From Nageia nagi (lineage: Eukaryota; Pinophyta), in contig JBITNC010000002.1 in NCBI GenBank assembly GCA_050084985.1, positions 38,812,001-38,876,000 of the forward strand: a DNA stretch of 64,000 nt. Direction: 5' to 3'. Shown piece after piece: positions 45,870 through 58,079 of this stretch. Positions within the stretch are counted from its first letter, which is position 1. The number at the start of each line of letters is the position of its first letter. The notes beneath the pieces are model-generated. The model made no database searches. It was not told the DNA's origin and saw only the letters and a program-made list of their open reading frames with translations. The position numbers and the translations under genes were made by a program.

Positions 45870-46960
45870 CAAACATATACAAGGATGATATTAAGAATAT
45901 CATCAAGATATTTTAGCCATGGACCACATTAGCCCTAGTACTAGAATCTTTACTTCTTTATTTATATTGGCAAAAAAGAAGGATGGGACATTAAGGATGT
46001 GTATATATTATAGGATCCTAAATAAAAAGACCATAAAAAATAGGTACCTTTTTCCTAGAGTGGATGACCTCATTGATCAGTTTCATGGATTCATTCTCTT
46101 TTCTAAGATTGACATGAGACCCAACTACCACCAAGTCAAAGTTACAAATGAGGAAATACATAAAAAAACCTTTAGATGTTGGTGATGCCTTTTAGTTTGA
46201 CTATTACCTCAACCATATTTGAATAAGGTATGAACCAGATTCCTAGGGAGAATTTGATGAGGTTTTTTTTGGTATTCTTTGATGATATCTTTGTTAAGAT
46301 CACTTAATAATGCACTTAGATTATGTTTTAAATAGTTTTGAGCAACAACAATTCTATGCAAAGGAATCCAAATGTGAATTTGGATTGACCAAGATTCTAT
46401 ATTTGGAGCACATAATTAGGATTAAGGGAGTCCAAGTAGATCAATAAAAGATTGCAATAATTCAAAATTGGCTGACACCTACTATTTTGACTCAATTGAG
46501 AGTGTTGTTGGGACATTGAAATTACTATAGAAGATTTATTAGAGGGATTTAAACTTCAATGGTACCTTATACTGAGTTGAGAAAGAAGGAAGCATTTGCA
46601 TAGAGTAATGAGGCCTAAAAGAATTTTGAGAAATTAAAGGAAGTGATGACTTCAACCCTTGTACTTTTCCTTCCTTATAATTATTTTCCTTTTACCATTG
46701 ACTATAATGCATCAAGTGTGGGAATAGGAGTTCTCCTCATGCAAAAGGGCCAACCAATTGCCTTTTAGAGTAGAAATATTAAGTCCAATGAGAGAGAATT
46801 TAACATATATGATAGGGATATACTTTCCATTTTGTATTCCTTTCCCAAAAGAAGCAATACCTTATTTATGGTCAATTTTAAGTAAGGAATGATCATAATA
46901 GCCTCAAATATTTCTTGGAATAACATGATTTGAATTATAGGAACAAAAAATGGGAAAGAA
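45870..46960 (+). pseudogene. Gypsy reverse transcriptase and RNase H
   Basis: 45919-46185 is one open piece with ILAKKKDGTLRMCIYYRILN (usual VKKKDGxWRMCIDYRxLN), NRYLFPRVDDLIDQ and FSKIDMRPNYHQVKV. The active site follows as VFFDDIFV (aspartates at 46281-46286). The connection and RNase H follow: LTQLRVLLGH, YYRRFIRGI, DYNASSVGIGVLLMQKGQP and NEREFNIYDRDILSI. Stops and frameshifts are frequent, and the tyrosine in MCIYYR replaces a conserved aspartate. Confidence 0.9.
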
Positions 46961-47049
46961 AATTGCAAGCCTATAATTTTAATATTGAGTTTGTATAGGG
47001 AAAAAATATTACAACTATTGATGCACCATGTAGGATTCCCTCTTTCCAT

Positions 47050-48450
47050 TCTATTTCAACAGTTAGTACTAATTCGAAGGTTGCGATCATGGTAGAGTAT
47101 GTGAAGAGTGATTTTGTATCTTACATTCTAGATGCACACTTGAATTATGATAGGTACAACATAAAAGAGGGATTGACTTTTTTCAAAAATATAACTTTCA
47201 TTATTTTAGATTCAAATTTAATGGAGAAATTGATTATGGCAATTGATGAAACATCCATGCCTAGTCATCCAAGATTTTTTAAGATTTATATGCATTTACA
47301 TGAGAGGTTCACACAAAAGGGAATGAAGGAAGATATTCTAAGGTGTGTGAGGGAGTGCATCACTGAGAAAAAGAACAAGGTTGAGAATACATTTTTGACA
47401 TATTTTATACAACCTTTTCCCATTCTTAATTATAAATATGAAGGTATATCAATGGATTCCATCACTAGTTTACAAAAAATGTACAAGGAAAGAATTGCAT
47501 TTATGGTATGGTGGCTAGTTTCACAAAGTTTGCACAATTTTATGCCATCCTAGTTACATACATAGCCATAAAAGTGGCTGATTTGTTCTTTAGAGAAGCA
47601 TTTAAACTTCATGGAATGCCAAATAATATTTTGAGTGATAGGAATATTGAGTTTACGGTCATACTTTACCAATAATTATTCAGATTATATGGTATAGTTT
47701 TGACTCTAAGTACAAGCTATAATCAACAAACCTACAACCAAACTAAAATTATGAATAAATGGGTTGAATATTACTTGAGAAACTATATTTATAGGTAAAA
47801 AAAAGCATGGATTAAGTGTCTACACTTAGAATAATTTCGTTATAATTCTTAATATCATTTATCTATCAAAATATCTCCATTCATGACCTTATATGGATAT
47901 GATGCTTCTAACCTTGTTAATTTGTTGATTGGTGATAACAGAGTGAAAGAAGATAAATATTTTATATAATATAATAAAAATATCATGAATATATTCAAGA
48001 ATAATATTCATCTTGCAGAAGAACAACATAAGATATATTTGAACCAACAAAGGATTTAGCACCATTTTCAGGTTGGAGATATGATATACTTGAGGTTGTA
48101 GCCCTAGAAAAAGATTATATTAAAGAAACACATAGTAGAGAAGCTCAAAATATTATTTTATAGTTCTTACAAGGTCATATGTAGGATTGGAGAGGTATAA
48201 AATAAGTTAGAGTTATTGAACAATGATAGGATTCACAATTTGTTTGACAACACATTGTTCCTTCCATTGAGATGCCACCAATTGATGATGAAGGAAAGCT
48301 AATTTTGGAACCTAAATCTATCTTGATATTAGTGAAAATAATAAAAGAAATAGGTTCATCATTGAGTAATTATCAAAATGGAAGGTCCTTACTAAAAACT
48401 ATTCTACTTGAGAAAGACAAGAGATCTTTGCACCTTCGACCTTGAATTGC
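47050..48450 (+). pseudogene. Gypsy integrase and C-terminal chromodomain-like tail
   Basis: 47089-47553 includes the pre-integrase and zinc-finger region (DRYNIKEGLTFFKN, HPRFFKIYMHLHERFT, MKEDILRCVRECITEKKNK) and the start of the catalytic core (ISMDSITSLQKM). The histidine of the zinc finger is kept, but CxxC reads CITE. The rest is readable only in fragments. The tail at 48260-48440 has PPIDDEGKLILEPKSIL and then a worn segment where a chromodomain would lie. Confidence 0.85.
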
Positions 48451-48478
48451 TTGGGATATGCAATTTGGGGGGTGGAAT

Positions 48479-49338
48479 TGTAACATTCCCAATTTTGGTA
48501 TCTCACTCATACTTACCACTTGGAGTAAGACATTCCTCCTCATTATGATTATCTAGCACTTACTTCCTCTTCATTTTTATTTCCTCTTCATTTTTATTTT
48601 TGATCACTTAGGGGCATTTAGAAGTTATTTTAATACTTTTAGCATTACCACATGCCATTTTGATGTAAATTTGTACAATTTATACTCCCATGAAGGTGTA
48701 CTTCATGTGGGGTTATATTTTGGATGTGCTTGGTAAGTTAGGTCGACCATGTTATATTCATAATTTATATTTTCAAGTCAAAGCAAGTTGACCATGTTGG
48801 AGATGATATTTCATGATATCTAATCACTTATAAATGTAACAGCAATGCACCACTTCTAGAGATCATTAAAAAATCTAATATTTCATATTTAAGTTAATGT
48901 TGTGCCCTTGTTACCCTTCTAAGGTATAGGGATTTTCTCAAGACCTTAAGAGTTGCATTGAATCATCTTGAAGGTTTCATTCTTCATCATTTCATATTGC
49001 AATAACATGGAGGTATATTCACCCACCCCTAGAGCACTTTTCTACCTTAAACATATTTTTGATGATGATGTTGTATATTTTGGTGTACATATTAATACAT
49101 TTTAATTCATAATTTCCCTCCAACAAGGGACATCTATGTTTGGGATCTACGTTGTATGTTTCATGGTTTATTTGAGTTGTATCATTGGTGCAATTATTTT
49201 CTAATAATAATACGATGAAGCATATCATTTTTGAGGTTTTGATTGCTACTTTTTTAAATAAATTATATATCTAATTATGCATGGTTAAATTTAATTTGTG
49301 AGCTAAAACTTTTGATAATTCTAATTTGTGATATTATA
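48479..49338 (+). repeat. 3' LTR of the Gypsy element
   Basis: It starts TGTAACATTCCCAATTTTGG after a purine tract. It is about 75 bp longer than the 5' LTR because of an extra segment near 48535-48610 that contains a doubled ATTTTTATTTCCTCTTC. Confidence 0.8.
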
Positions 49339-49369
49339 ATGGAGGAAGTTGAAATGACTAAGAGAAACT

Positions 49370-50400
49370 TGTAGGATGTCAATTTTGACTATAAACTTCT
49401 ACAAACATCCATTGAAAGGGATGTTTTGGAAAGGAAGAATAATAATATTTCATATTTATGTAGTAGGAGTATATTTTAGTTATGTAGGAAGAGTTGCAAA
49501 CCTAGGATTTGCAAAATACAACCTTCACTTGGTCGAATGTAATGTTCTTATGTAATAAATAAGATTGAAATACTATTGAATATATTATATTATTTTGTGT
49601 TCTACATGTATATTATTATTTTATATTGTTATTTAGAAGGTAACCATTTCATTTCAATACTAATTGGGAATATTTAATAGAAAAATAAAATTAAGTCTTA
49701 GAAATTTATATTTGAGGATTCATGTATGCTATAAGAATCGAGTGAATACATATCATGTGGTATCAAACCTAGTTGAGATTGTTGTTGGGAATTTATGATT
49801 TTATTGCAAATTTATGGTTATTTTGTGCTTATGAATAAATATTGGATTCAAGAGGATTTGGTGGAGCCAGACCTTGATATTTTCCATAGAGAATGATGAG
49901 TTGAAGAGGAAGATTGCAAGCATGGAAGTGATGCTCAAAGACTTATTCATGGAACTTGTAAAGTTAAAGACTATTAACACAAGGAAGGAACCATATAGTG
50001 AAGAGAGTTTAGATCAAACTTGGAACTTGATATTTAATTTATAAGTAAAGTATGATCTCAAATCCTTTGGATGAGAGATAAAAACTCAAAAGTTAATCCA
50101 ATGGTTAAAGTAAATGGGTTTTTTTTTCAAAGTACAAAAGGTTGAACATGGTCAACAAAATATTGAGGTAGATAAACTTAAAATTGAAAGATATATTTTA
50201 GTTTGTTGGGAAGATGATCTATAAATGTCATTAAGCTATGCTATTCATGATATCATCACATATAAATTAAGTATAAAATTTCAACATCATCTATTGTTAC
50301 AAAAGGATCAATGTTAGCTTGTTGAGGACTACTAGCAGTATTTTATACTCAAATTTAAATTGTAAATTTTGACTATTGAAACAAGATAGAAAAAACATTT
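49370..50400 (+). mobile_element. Truncated LTR retrotransposon: LTR, primer site and start of gag
   Basis: A likely LTR runs from TGTAGGATGTC at 49370 to TATCA at 49755, with an AATAAA-containing stretch near 49553. The primer binding site TGGTATCAAACC follows at 49757. Downstream, ENDELKRKIASMEVMLKDL (about 49890-49950) and later short Gypsy-gag-like pieces suggest the start of gag. No pol or second LTR follows. It lies about 30 bp from the previous element's 3' LTR. Confidence 0.5.
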
Positions 50401-51900
50401 TAATGATAAAAAAATGTATACACACATGAACTAAAATACATATATTGGTTCCCCTTAATGTGACAGTACATCTAATCTTGAATAGCTTTCTCTATACTTC
50501 TTTTGGATACTCTTTCACCTTCTTGATCTTCAATGGTCTTATTTTATCCTCTCTTGATTAATAAATAACTCTATAGAGTTCTCTAATGCTTCTTAAGCCT
50601 CCCTCTAAGTGAATCAAGAATATAATTTGAGTTTCTTAAGTTCAAACTTGACTCAAGAATTTGATTTATTTGCAATGGGTATGTTTCAAGTGTCCCTTTA
50701 AGATAGTAAAAAATACTCAAACATCTCACCAAAGAAGTATTGATGCAATCTTAAATCTTGTCATTAATGATTTCAGTTTGGTTCTCCCAACATATTTTTG
50801 TTGAAGGAATCACAAGATTCTTCACATGTAATAATGAAGGAAATCTATAGAATACCCACTATCTCCCTCTAAGAGTATAATAAGCATATGTTATTATTCT
50901 TCATATACATTACAAAAATATACTAGAACTCATGTTATATCCCCATAACATATAAAATGTAACCACACACTACAACTTAATGTGATCAGTGTAATAGATT
51001 ATGAACACAAGAAGAAATGACATATAATGAATACTATTGTTTATTCTACACTTTACAAATTTGAGAATGAAAGAAGTGCAGAAATTTTACATACACTTTA
51101 TATGATTTGGTCTACATCATATGTAGTAGCATCCTACTACACTAGTTACTAGTCTCCTATCTTAATTCTTCTCTTTCATTATTAGCAAGAGAGGATTTCA
51201 TGATGTAAATTAGTCAAATCTATTTAGTGGTTAGTGAAAAAATACTAGTAGTTAGCCACTTTGTCCAATTATATCGAAAGGACATGACTCCATGAACCAT
51301 CGAAAGAGCCTAATAAGTAGAGAACCAAGGATAGGAAGAGTGTATGAGAGCAAGTGTGTAATAAATGTAACATTGTAACAAAATTTTATAAATTCATATT
51401 GATAAAAGAATCAACCCCTTATTTTTATGGATTAATTAGTTATATGTTGTTATTCTCTCCTTCCATTCCATTTTTCTTATCAATTATTAGTTGTAGATAA
51501 GAACTCTATCAATTGATTTGGTTGATCAATAATTATATTATCAAGACATTTATTAAATAGAGGATTTGATGGTTGAGTGGAATGTAGAGTAATATATATA
51601 AGTGGTTACCTTTTCTTCCTTTATGAAAATCATTATAAAATTTGTTTTTAAGGGAATTGAAAAACTTTAGGAAGTGGATTAATCAACGAACAAGATATAG
51701 CAAAGTAAAATTGATCAAGAGATAATAAATAAATTTAGGAAGAGAAAACATATAAAGATAAAGAAAAATGAAGCAATGATCTTAACCACATTAAAAAAAT
51801 TATGTGAAAAAAATTATGAGAATAACAATGAAGGGATAGAGAAAACAATAAGCTATAAATGCAGATAGATAAGACTAAGGAACTGAGTTCATTGTTAGGG
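50401..51900. other. AT-rich sequence without recognised genes
   Basis: It may hold the 5' LTR of the next Gypsy element, but no primer binding site or matching LTR was found. Confidence 0.35.
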
Positions 51901-51936
51901 CCAGATTCAAAAGAATACTTGTCAAAAGTTTAGGAA

Positions 51937-52212
51937 GTGATAGATAACCATATGGAAAGTGGGAAGCATATGAAAGAAAGAATAATAAAGGATAGGATAG
52001 ACCCTAAATTAGTGAAAAATAAGGACACCATCGAGGAAATACCAATTGATGAACTACCGATGTTGGAAATAATGATGAATAGTTTGAGAGATATACCTAT
52101 AGAAGGATTTGTAGTAGTAGTAGAGAATTATACAAATAATTATGATTATAACTCATTTGGATCATTTATAAGCTCACCTAAAACTCCAAAAGTATCACTT
52201 CTCTCAAATTGA
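51937..52212 (+). pseudogene. Leader ORF of the long Gypsy element, unknown family
   Basis: This 91-codon frame is rich in Lys, Asp, Glu and Asn and has no domain I recognise (for example TIEEIPIDELPMLEIMMNSL). Related-looking sequence continues in broken frames to about 52430. Its place before gag suggests an N-terminal gag extension or a separate leader ORF. Confidence 0.35.
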
Positions 52213-53019
52213 ATCGATAACATACTAGATAACATGATTAAGACCTTAATTGATCAACTGAATGAGATCATTGATAGAGATGTTGAGAATTGAGTAACAA
52301 TAGCTAGGATAGAGGAACACATAGAAAATAATGCTAAACCTCAAGAAATCTATATCTCCAAACCTATACATCAACAATATGAGTATCAAAGAAGAGAGAG
52401 ATTATCTCAACTAACAAATGGTACTTCTTGAATAATTAGGAGAATAACAAGGGCTATCACAATTGACTTATCAATATTATTTTCACTTATGTCTCTTAAT
52501 ACATAGTATTAATGAATACCATAAGAGGATGGATTAGAGATAAAACATCTAGCATTACCCAACATGATAATAGAAGAAGTGATAAAAAATCATAAATAAC
52601 AACCACATGAAGTAACCCTTGAAAATATAAAAAGAGATACACTACCATTAACCCCCATAACACACAAACAATATGACTCTTATGGGTATAATCAATAGGA
52701 AAAGATGATAATTTGAATACCTATTCCCCCATAATTTCTTCCTTCCCCTCATGCCACAAGATGACCTTGAAATCTTAAGAAGTTTTATCACTCCTCTTAA
52801 GTGATCCAAAACTCAAGGACATTCCTTAAGTCCAATTATAGGGGAAGTGTCAAAATCACCATTTAAGGATATTTTCAAGGTTATAGGAAAAAATTATTTT
52901 CATATACAACTACAAAGGGACCAACTTAGGACTTTGAATTGATATAATCAAAAAATAATACCAAAGCCTTCAATCGAATAGATGATGACAACATAATGCC
53001 CAACCATGACAATGACATC

Positions 53020-53800
53020 TACATCCAACATAAAAAATAAATGCCTCTACAAAATTACCAATATTTAAAAAATATACCCATGATGTGAGAGAACATTTAT
53101 TTATACTAGAGAATAAATGGATGCAAAGAGATTTTACAAATGAGGTTGCATTTATTATCAAGTTCATAGCTACATTATGAGATGAGGTATTGCAATGGTT
53201 TATGAAATTTAACAAAAATATCACTCAAGGAAAACTGGTGAAAACATAGGATGAAATTATTGTAACATTTAAGGTTGAACTTCATTTCTCAAAAGCTAGA
53301 CTAGAAAGCATAATAAAAATGTAAGAAATGATCATAGGATTTGAGAAAATAGTTCAAGAGTATGATAAAAGGTTTAAAGCCACTCAAAGGAGATTACAAT
53401 AACCAATAACAAAGAAAAAAAAGTATAATGATTTATTTTTGGACTATGATCAAAATTCAAAAGAGTTATGAAAAAAATATATCCAATGTACATTAAGGTT
53501 GTACAAGTGGTATTCGGAATCAAATCACAACCATTATGAGTAAACACCATTAATGACAACTTATCAATTCAACTAATAAAATTAAAAGAGCAAATTGGTA
53601 AACTATTTATGCAAGGAAATTCAGCAGTGCCTCCATAACATAGTGAAATTTTATGTCAATTTTGTACCAAGGAAGTGCAGATGGTCAATGAGTGTCCAAA
53701 ACTTTAAAAATTTAACCAAGAATATTGTCAACATTATCATATTTTAGGATTTCACAATACCAAAGATTGTCTAGTGATTTGTGTTCAAACAGATGACATA
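53020..53800 (+). pseudogene. Gypsy gag with two zinc-knuckle-like clusters
   Basis: Readable blocks are IIKFIATL and DEVLQWFMKFNKNI (capsid, usual GxAxxWF), then KARLESIIKM and ERFKATQRRLQ-like pieces. At about 53650-53695 comes LCQFCTKEVQMVNECPK, a C-x2-C...C cluster without the usual histidine. At about 53725-53775 comes YCQHYHILGFHNTKDC, a cysteine/histidine cluster spaced C-x2-H-x4-H-x4-C. Stops separate most pieces. Confidence 0.65.
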
Positions 53801-54268
53801 GATGGATAAATAAGTTATCGAACCTATGGATCCTAGAACTATTGGACCTACCAATGTCCAAGTAAGGATTTATTAGATGATTTTATAGAATATTTAAGAA
53901 TAATCCCCTAGGCATTTGCAACATAGCAATACCAAAAATTGAAATTCTAGGTAGTGTTATACATAGCGATGAATATTTATCAATCAGTTAATATATATCT
54001 TTTTATATTTAAATATTTTGAATATTCAAACATTGAATATTGCACCATTTAGTCCAATTTTTATAATATTGGTTAGTAATTTTTTTTTTTAAGAAATCAA
54101 CTTGAAAATTAAAAAATTTACTATTTACTGATGAAATTGCCAATAATATCCTATATATAAAGTTTATGAGATTTGATCATATATACCAATATTTCAAGTT
54201 CTCAACTTGTAGAGGAATCAAAATACTTTGATTTGATAATCATTTTATATTTCTAAGGAATTTCATAT

Positions 54269-54623
54269 GCTCATCACCTAAAGATTGCAGATGCTCATCA
54301 CTTAAATATTGTAGACAATCATCAATTAAAGATTGTATATGTTTATCACCTAAATAGAGCACATGATCATCATATAAATATTGCAGATGCTTTTCACCTA
54401 AAGATTACATATTATCATCACCTAAAAATTGTAGACAATCATCACATAAGGTTGAAAATGCTCATCACCTAAAGATTATAGATGATCATCACCTAATGAT
54501 TGCAAATACTCATGACCTAAGGTATGTAGATTCTCTTCACCTAAGTGTTGCATACATTCATCATCTAATGATTGCAGATGCTTGTCACCTTAATATTATA
54601 GACCCTCATCATCTTAAGATTAC
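54269..54623. repeat. 24-bp minisatellite, about 15 units
   Basis: Units follow the consensus GCTCATCACCTAAAGATTGCAGAT with several substitutions each. Nearly all are exactly 24 bp; one is 23. It ends about 20 bp before the first foldback repeat. Confidence 0.95.
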
Positions 54624-54642
54624 ATTTTATCATTAATTTTTA

Positions 54643-54926
54643 TAGCCCATAACTTTTTTTTAGGGATCTCCAATTGATTTAAATGATAAATCATTAGGTA
54701 TATCTCAAAAAGACCTTTAAAATGAGTGGTCACATGACCCTTTTTAAGCAAAGAATGAGTTGCCAAAAGATAAAAATACAGATGATTTTATGTATTTTTT
54801 ACCTTTGATGACTCATTCCTTGCTTATAAGGGGTCATGTGACCACTCATTTTAAAGGCATTTTCAAGATATATCCAATGGTATATCATTTAAATTGATTG
54901 GAGACCTATAAAAATTGTTAGGGGCT
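54643..54926. repeat. Foldback repeat, first copy
   Basis: The two halves are inverted copies, with arms about 54643-54779 and 54792-54926 and a loop near 12 bp. Arm landmarks are GGATCTCCAATTGATTT, GACCTTTAAAATGAGTGGTC and TTTGATGACTCATT on the right. The arms are imperfect but align along their whole length. No open frame is present. Confidence 0.85.
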
Positions 54927-54960
54927 TTAGAACATGACTAGTTTATTTTTATCAATTTTT

Positions 54961-55265
54961 ATAGCTCAATTTTTTTTTTGCAGGTCTCTAATCAATTTAA
55001 ATGATATAACATTGAATATATCTTGAGAAGATATTTAAAATGAGTACTCACATGACACCTTTTGAGCAAATAATGAGTCTTCTAAGGCCAAAAATGTAGA
55101 TGGTCATTTGGAGTAAAATACAAATAATTGTTTGCATGTTTGGCTTAGATGACTCATTACTTGCTCAAAAGGGTCTTGTGACCACTCATTTTAAAGGTCT
55201 TATCAATATCTATCCAATGGCATATCATTTAAGTCAATTGAAACCTATAAAAAAGTTATCAACTT
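54961..55265. repeat. Foldback repeat, second copy
   Basis: It has the same plan and sequence family as the first copy (AGGTCTCTAATCAATTTAAA on the left, CATTTAAGTCAATTGAAACC on the right) and lies only about 35 bp away. Arms about 54961-55094 and 55133-55265 flank a loop near 38 bp. Both copies share AAAATGAGT..TCACATGAC and its complement. Confidence 0.85.
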
Positions 55266-56399
55266 TAAAAAGTGAAGATAATTATTTATATTTTTTTGAA
55301 GATGCTTGTATACATCCTAATTTGTTGAGATGATCATCTTTAATTACTTTATGATGGTTAATGATAGTATTTAGTTATATTTAGATGCATATAATAAACT
55401 AAATATAAATATAATATCACCAATAATTTACAACCTATTTTAAAAAATATTTATTTTTCCACCTAATATATGTGATTTTTCTACATTTTCCCCATGAAAT
55501 TTGAATCCAATTTGTTATATTTTGAAAAAAAATTATTTTACAATTGTTAATTATGCATTAAACTAATTCCAAGGCACTGAATAAACTCAAATACCATTTA
55601 TCTATGAATCATTAGTCACATATATACTTTTCATTGCCTCTACTTAATAACAACCTTGAGAATAATATAATGCACCTAATGATCATTATTAGAACCAAAG
55701 AAGTGGCCCTAGTATAGTGAATGGATATAGAGGAGGATATTAGGGTGACAAAAGAGGCTGATGAATTTAATGTTTTGACTATTGTAATTTTTCCCATGAA
55801 TAATACAAGTGTTCACATCCTTAAGCATTCCTGATATGCTAATTCTACCAAATGATGAATGACCATAGCTTCATCATTTGCCCCAAATTATTCAAGGATA
55901 TGTAAACTAGAATATCAAAAATTGATAATGATAACAACTCAAATATGAAATCCACTTGATAGATACCATTTTATTTTAACTTTAGAGCCACCCTATCCCA
56001 ACAAAACCTTCTAGATAACCTCATACACTCAAATTCAATATTAAGAGGATAAACCGCTCTAAATATACCATCAACATGTATAACAACTCAGTCTAGAGTA
56101 AAGAACATAGGATTCACCAAACCAATAGTAAAATAATCATACCAAAATCTAAATATCTAAATCCAAAATAACATTATGATATTGTTTGAATAACCTAATA
56201 AATCATTCAAGTATACAAAAATAAGATTACTAGGTGACTCAACCACAAACATCTTATCAACAAATGACAGAAGAAGAAAATACCCTGTTAAAATGATTAT
56301 GTAAGCTTATCTAGCATGAATATCTACTACTGAAATGAACACAACTATCCAAATATTATAATTATAAATATATTGAGAAAAGAGTATTTAAATCACTAA
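55266..56399. other. AT-rich interval inside the long Gypsy element
   Basis: No domain is readable between the second foldback and the protease. Some of it may be eroded gag-protease linker. Confidence 0.4.
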
Positions 56400-56690
56400 A
56401 AGGATGGAAAAAGAAACTCATACTAATCAAAGTTGTAATGAATGGTAAACTTGCAAAGAATGTTATGTTAGATTTATGAGCCAATATAGATCTTCTTCTT
56501 GCAGGAACATCAAAATAACTAGGATGTACCCTCTTAGAACTAGTATAATATAATATTTCACTAGAAGATGGCTCTTTAGTTCAGTCCTTAGGACTATTTC
56601 TAGACATGTCAGTCCCCTTTCTAAGAATCACTTCATTGGCTACATTTGATATGATAAATATGATTAATACTTAAAATTTACAATATACAG
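56400..56690 (+). pseudogene. Gypsy retropepsin-like protease
   Basis: The frame reads VVMNGKLAKNVMLDLWANID (usual VxLDSGAxxN), then LLLAGTSK, YNISLEDGSLVQSLGLF and SVPFLRITSLATFDMI. The catalytic aspartate (MLD) is present, but the following SGA is changed to LWA. Two stops are present. Confidence 0.65.
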
Positions 56691-57089
56691 CTATACTAGA
56701 TTTGGAATATTTTTTCAATAATAATGGGAATATAAATAATAAAACTCAATAATTGATCCTTTATAATGATGATTATAAAGTACATATTCTACTAAATAAA
56801 GGTATGTGTGGTGCATACACCAAAGCACCAAACGAAAGCAGTAATAATGGAAGCAATGATGGTAGTGATTTGATGGATTTAAATGACCTATATGATTTAA
56901 ATACAAGAAAAGAATTAGATAAATTATTATATTACCTTAATCCCATGAATTATGGTCAAATAAATTTTTATAGTGGTTCCTTAGAGATTGATTTTGAGAC
57001 CATCGCAATGATGTGGAATGTAGAAAATCATGAGTTGCATTCAAAATGAGTATGACGAATTAAGTTGGAACATCAAGTATACCAAATTT

Positions 57090-57790
57090 TTAAAAAGTTA
57101 TATTAAGAGAAACTACCAAATTTTCATGACACCAAGGAAAAATTTCCTCTCCATGAATATTTTGAAGCCATGGTCTAAACCTTCCCTAATGAAAATGATA
57201 GAATTAATACAATTAAAGAAACTCTCATTGGAACTGCTGCAAGATGGTGGGGTACACATCATCCAAACCTAACATCATGGGATAAGGTAATGTATCATAT
57301 ATAATTACATTTTATAACTCCACATGAACTCACCAATGTTATCAATAAATATTTAGGTGATACAGATCCTATAATGTACATTACACTTTGCAACTCAATT
57401 TGGAAAAATTTGACCAATTTACAACTCGGTACCTTGGTACATATATTCCATTGGAAATTAAGGATTATTCCACATGCTTGGTACATAAACCAAGAGTTTA
57501 GAAGAGAAACAAATGATTAGGATGCATTGCAAGTTGCATTCATTCATATTTTCAAGTTTCATGGTGATCATATCCCATTTCATAAATATCTACTACAAAT
57601 AAGAAATTTCCTACTCATCGAACCTACTATTGCATGGGTAGCCTATTGCAAAATAGTACAACCTATAGTAATACCCATCACTATATACCCATTACCAATC
57701 ATCAAAAATATTGCTAGAACACTAAAACAAACCAAATTTGAGGAACAATATGATAAACTAAAAATTCTTAAATATAAAGTTGAGAAAGAT
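57090..57790 (+). pseudogene. Capsid-like and pre-RT linker segment of the long Gypsy element
   Basis: One frame reads EYFEAMVQTFPNENDRINTI, then GTAARWWGTHHPNLTSWDKV (capsid-like: small residues, WW, then an SWD block), and after a frame change RIIPHAWYINQEFRRETNDW and DALQVAFIHIFKFHGDH. 57527-57793 is open and ends in a charged KYKVEKD linker. The IPxxWYxxxExRRET block occurs, as I recall, just upstream of reverse transcriptase in a group of Gypsy elements of non-flowering plants. That recollection needs checking. Confidence 0.5.
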
Positions 57791-58079
57791 TAAAAAGAAG
57801 TAATCATGGTGAAAGAGACAAAATCAAAATATGATAAAGAAATTAAAACTATGAAACTAAATTTTAGTACATATGTAGAAACAACAATGGCCATAATAGG
57901 TGATTATTGGATTGAGGAAGAGGCAAATAAAATTATTAAACTATTGGTTAAATACCAAGAGTTATTCTTGTAAAATGTGATGGAACTATGAGGAATGAAT
58001 GAAGAGATCAGAACCATGCAAATAAGATTAAAATCCAAATATAAACCATGAAAACAATGATCATATCACTTAAACATAA

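Larger units (their letters stand above)
42904..49338 (+). mobile_element. Ty3/Gypsy retrotransposon with both LTRs, decayed
   Basis: LTRs at about 42904-43688 and 48479-49338 match along their length (for example TTTCATGGTTTATTTGAGTT). The primer binding site TGGTATTAGAG is at 43691. A purine tract TTGGGGGGTGGAAT precedes the 3' LTR. Internal order is gag, protease, reverse transcriptase, RNase H, integrase, which is the Gypsy order. The end of integrase has an LIPEQVL-like segment (PPIDDEGKLILEPKSIL), as in chromodomain-bearing elements. All frames are broken. No convincing target-site duplication was seen. Confidence 0.9.

Noticed and set aside
54269-54623. CRISPR-like regular array
   Set aside because: The whole 24-bp unit repeats with no unique spacers; it is a minisatellite in plant DNA.
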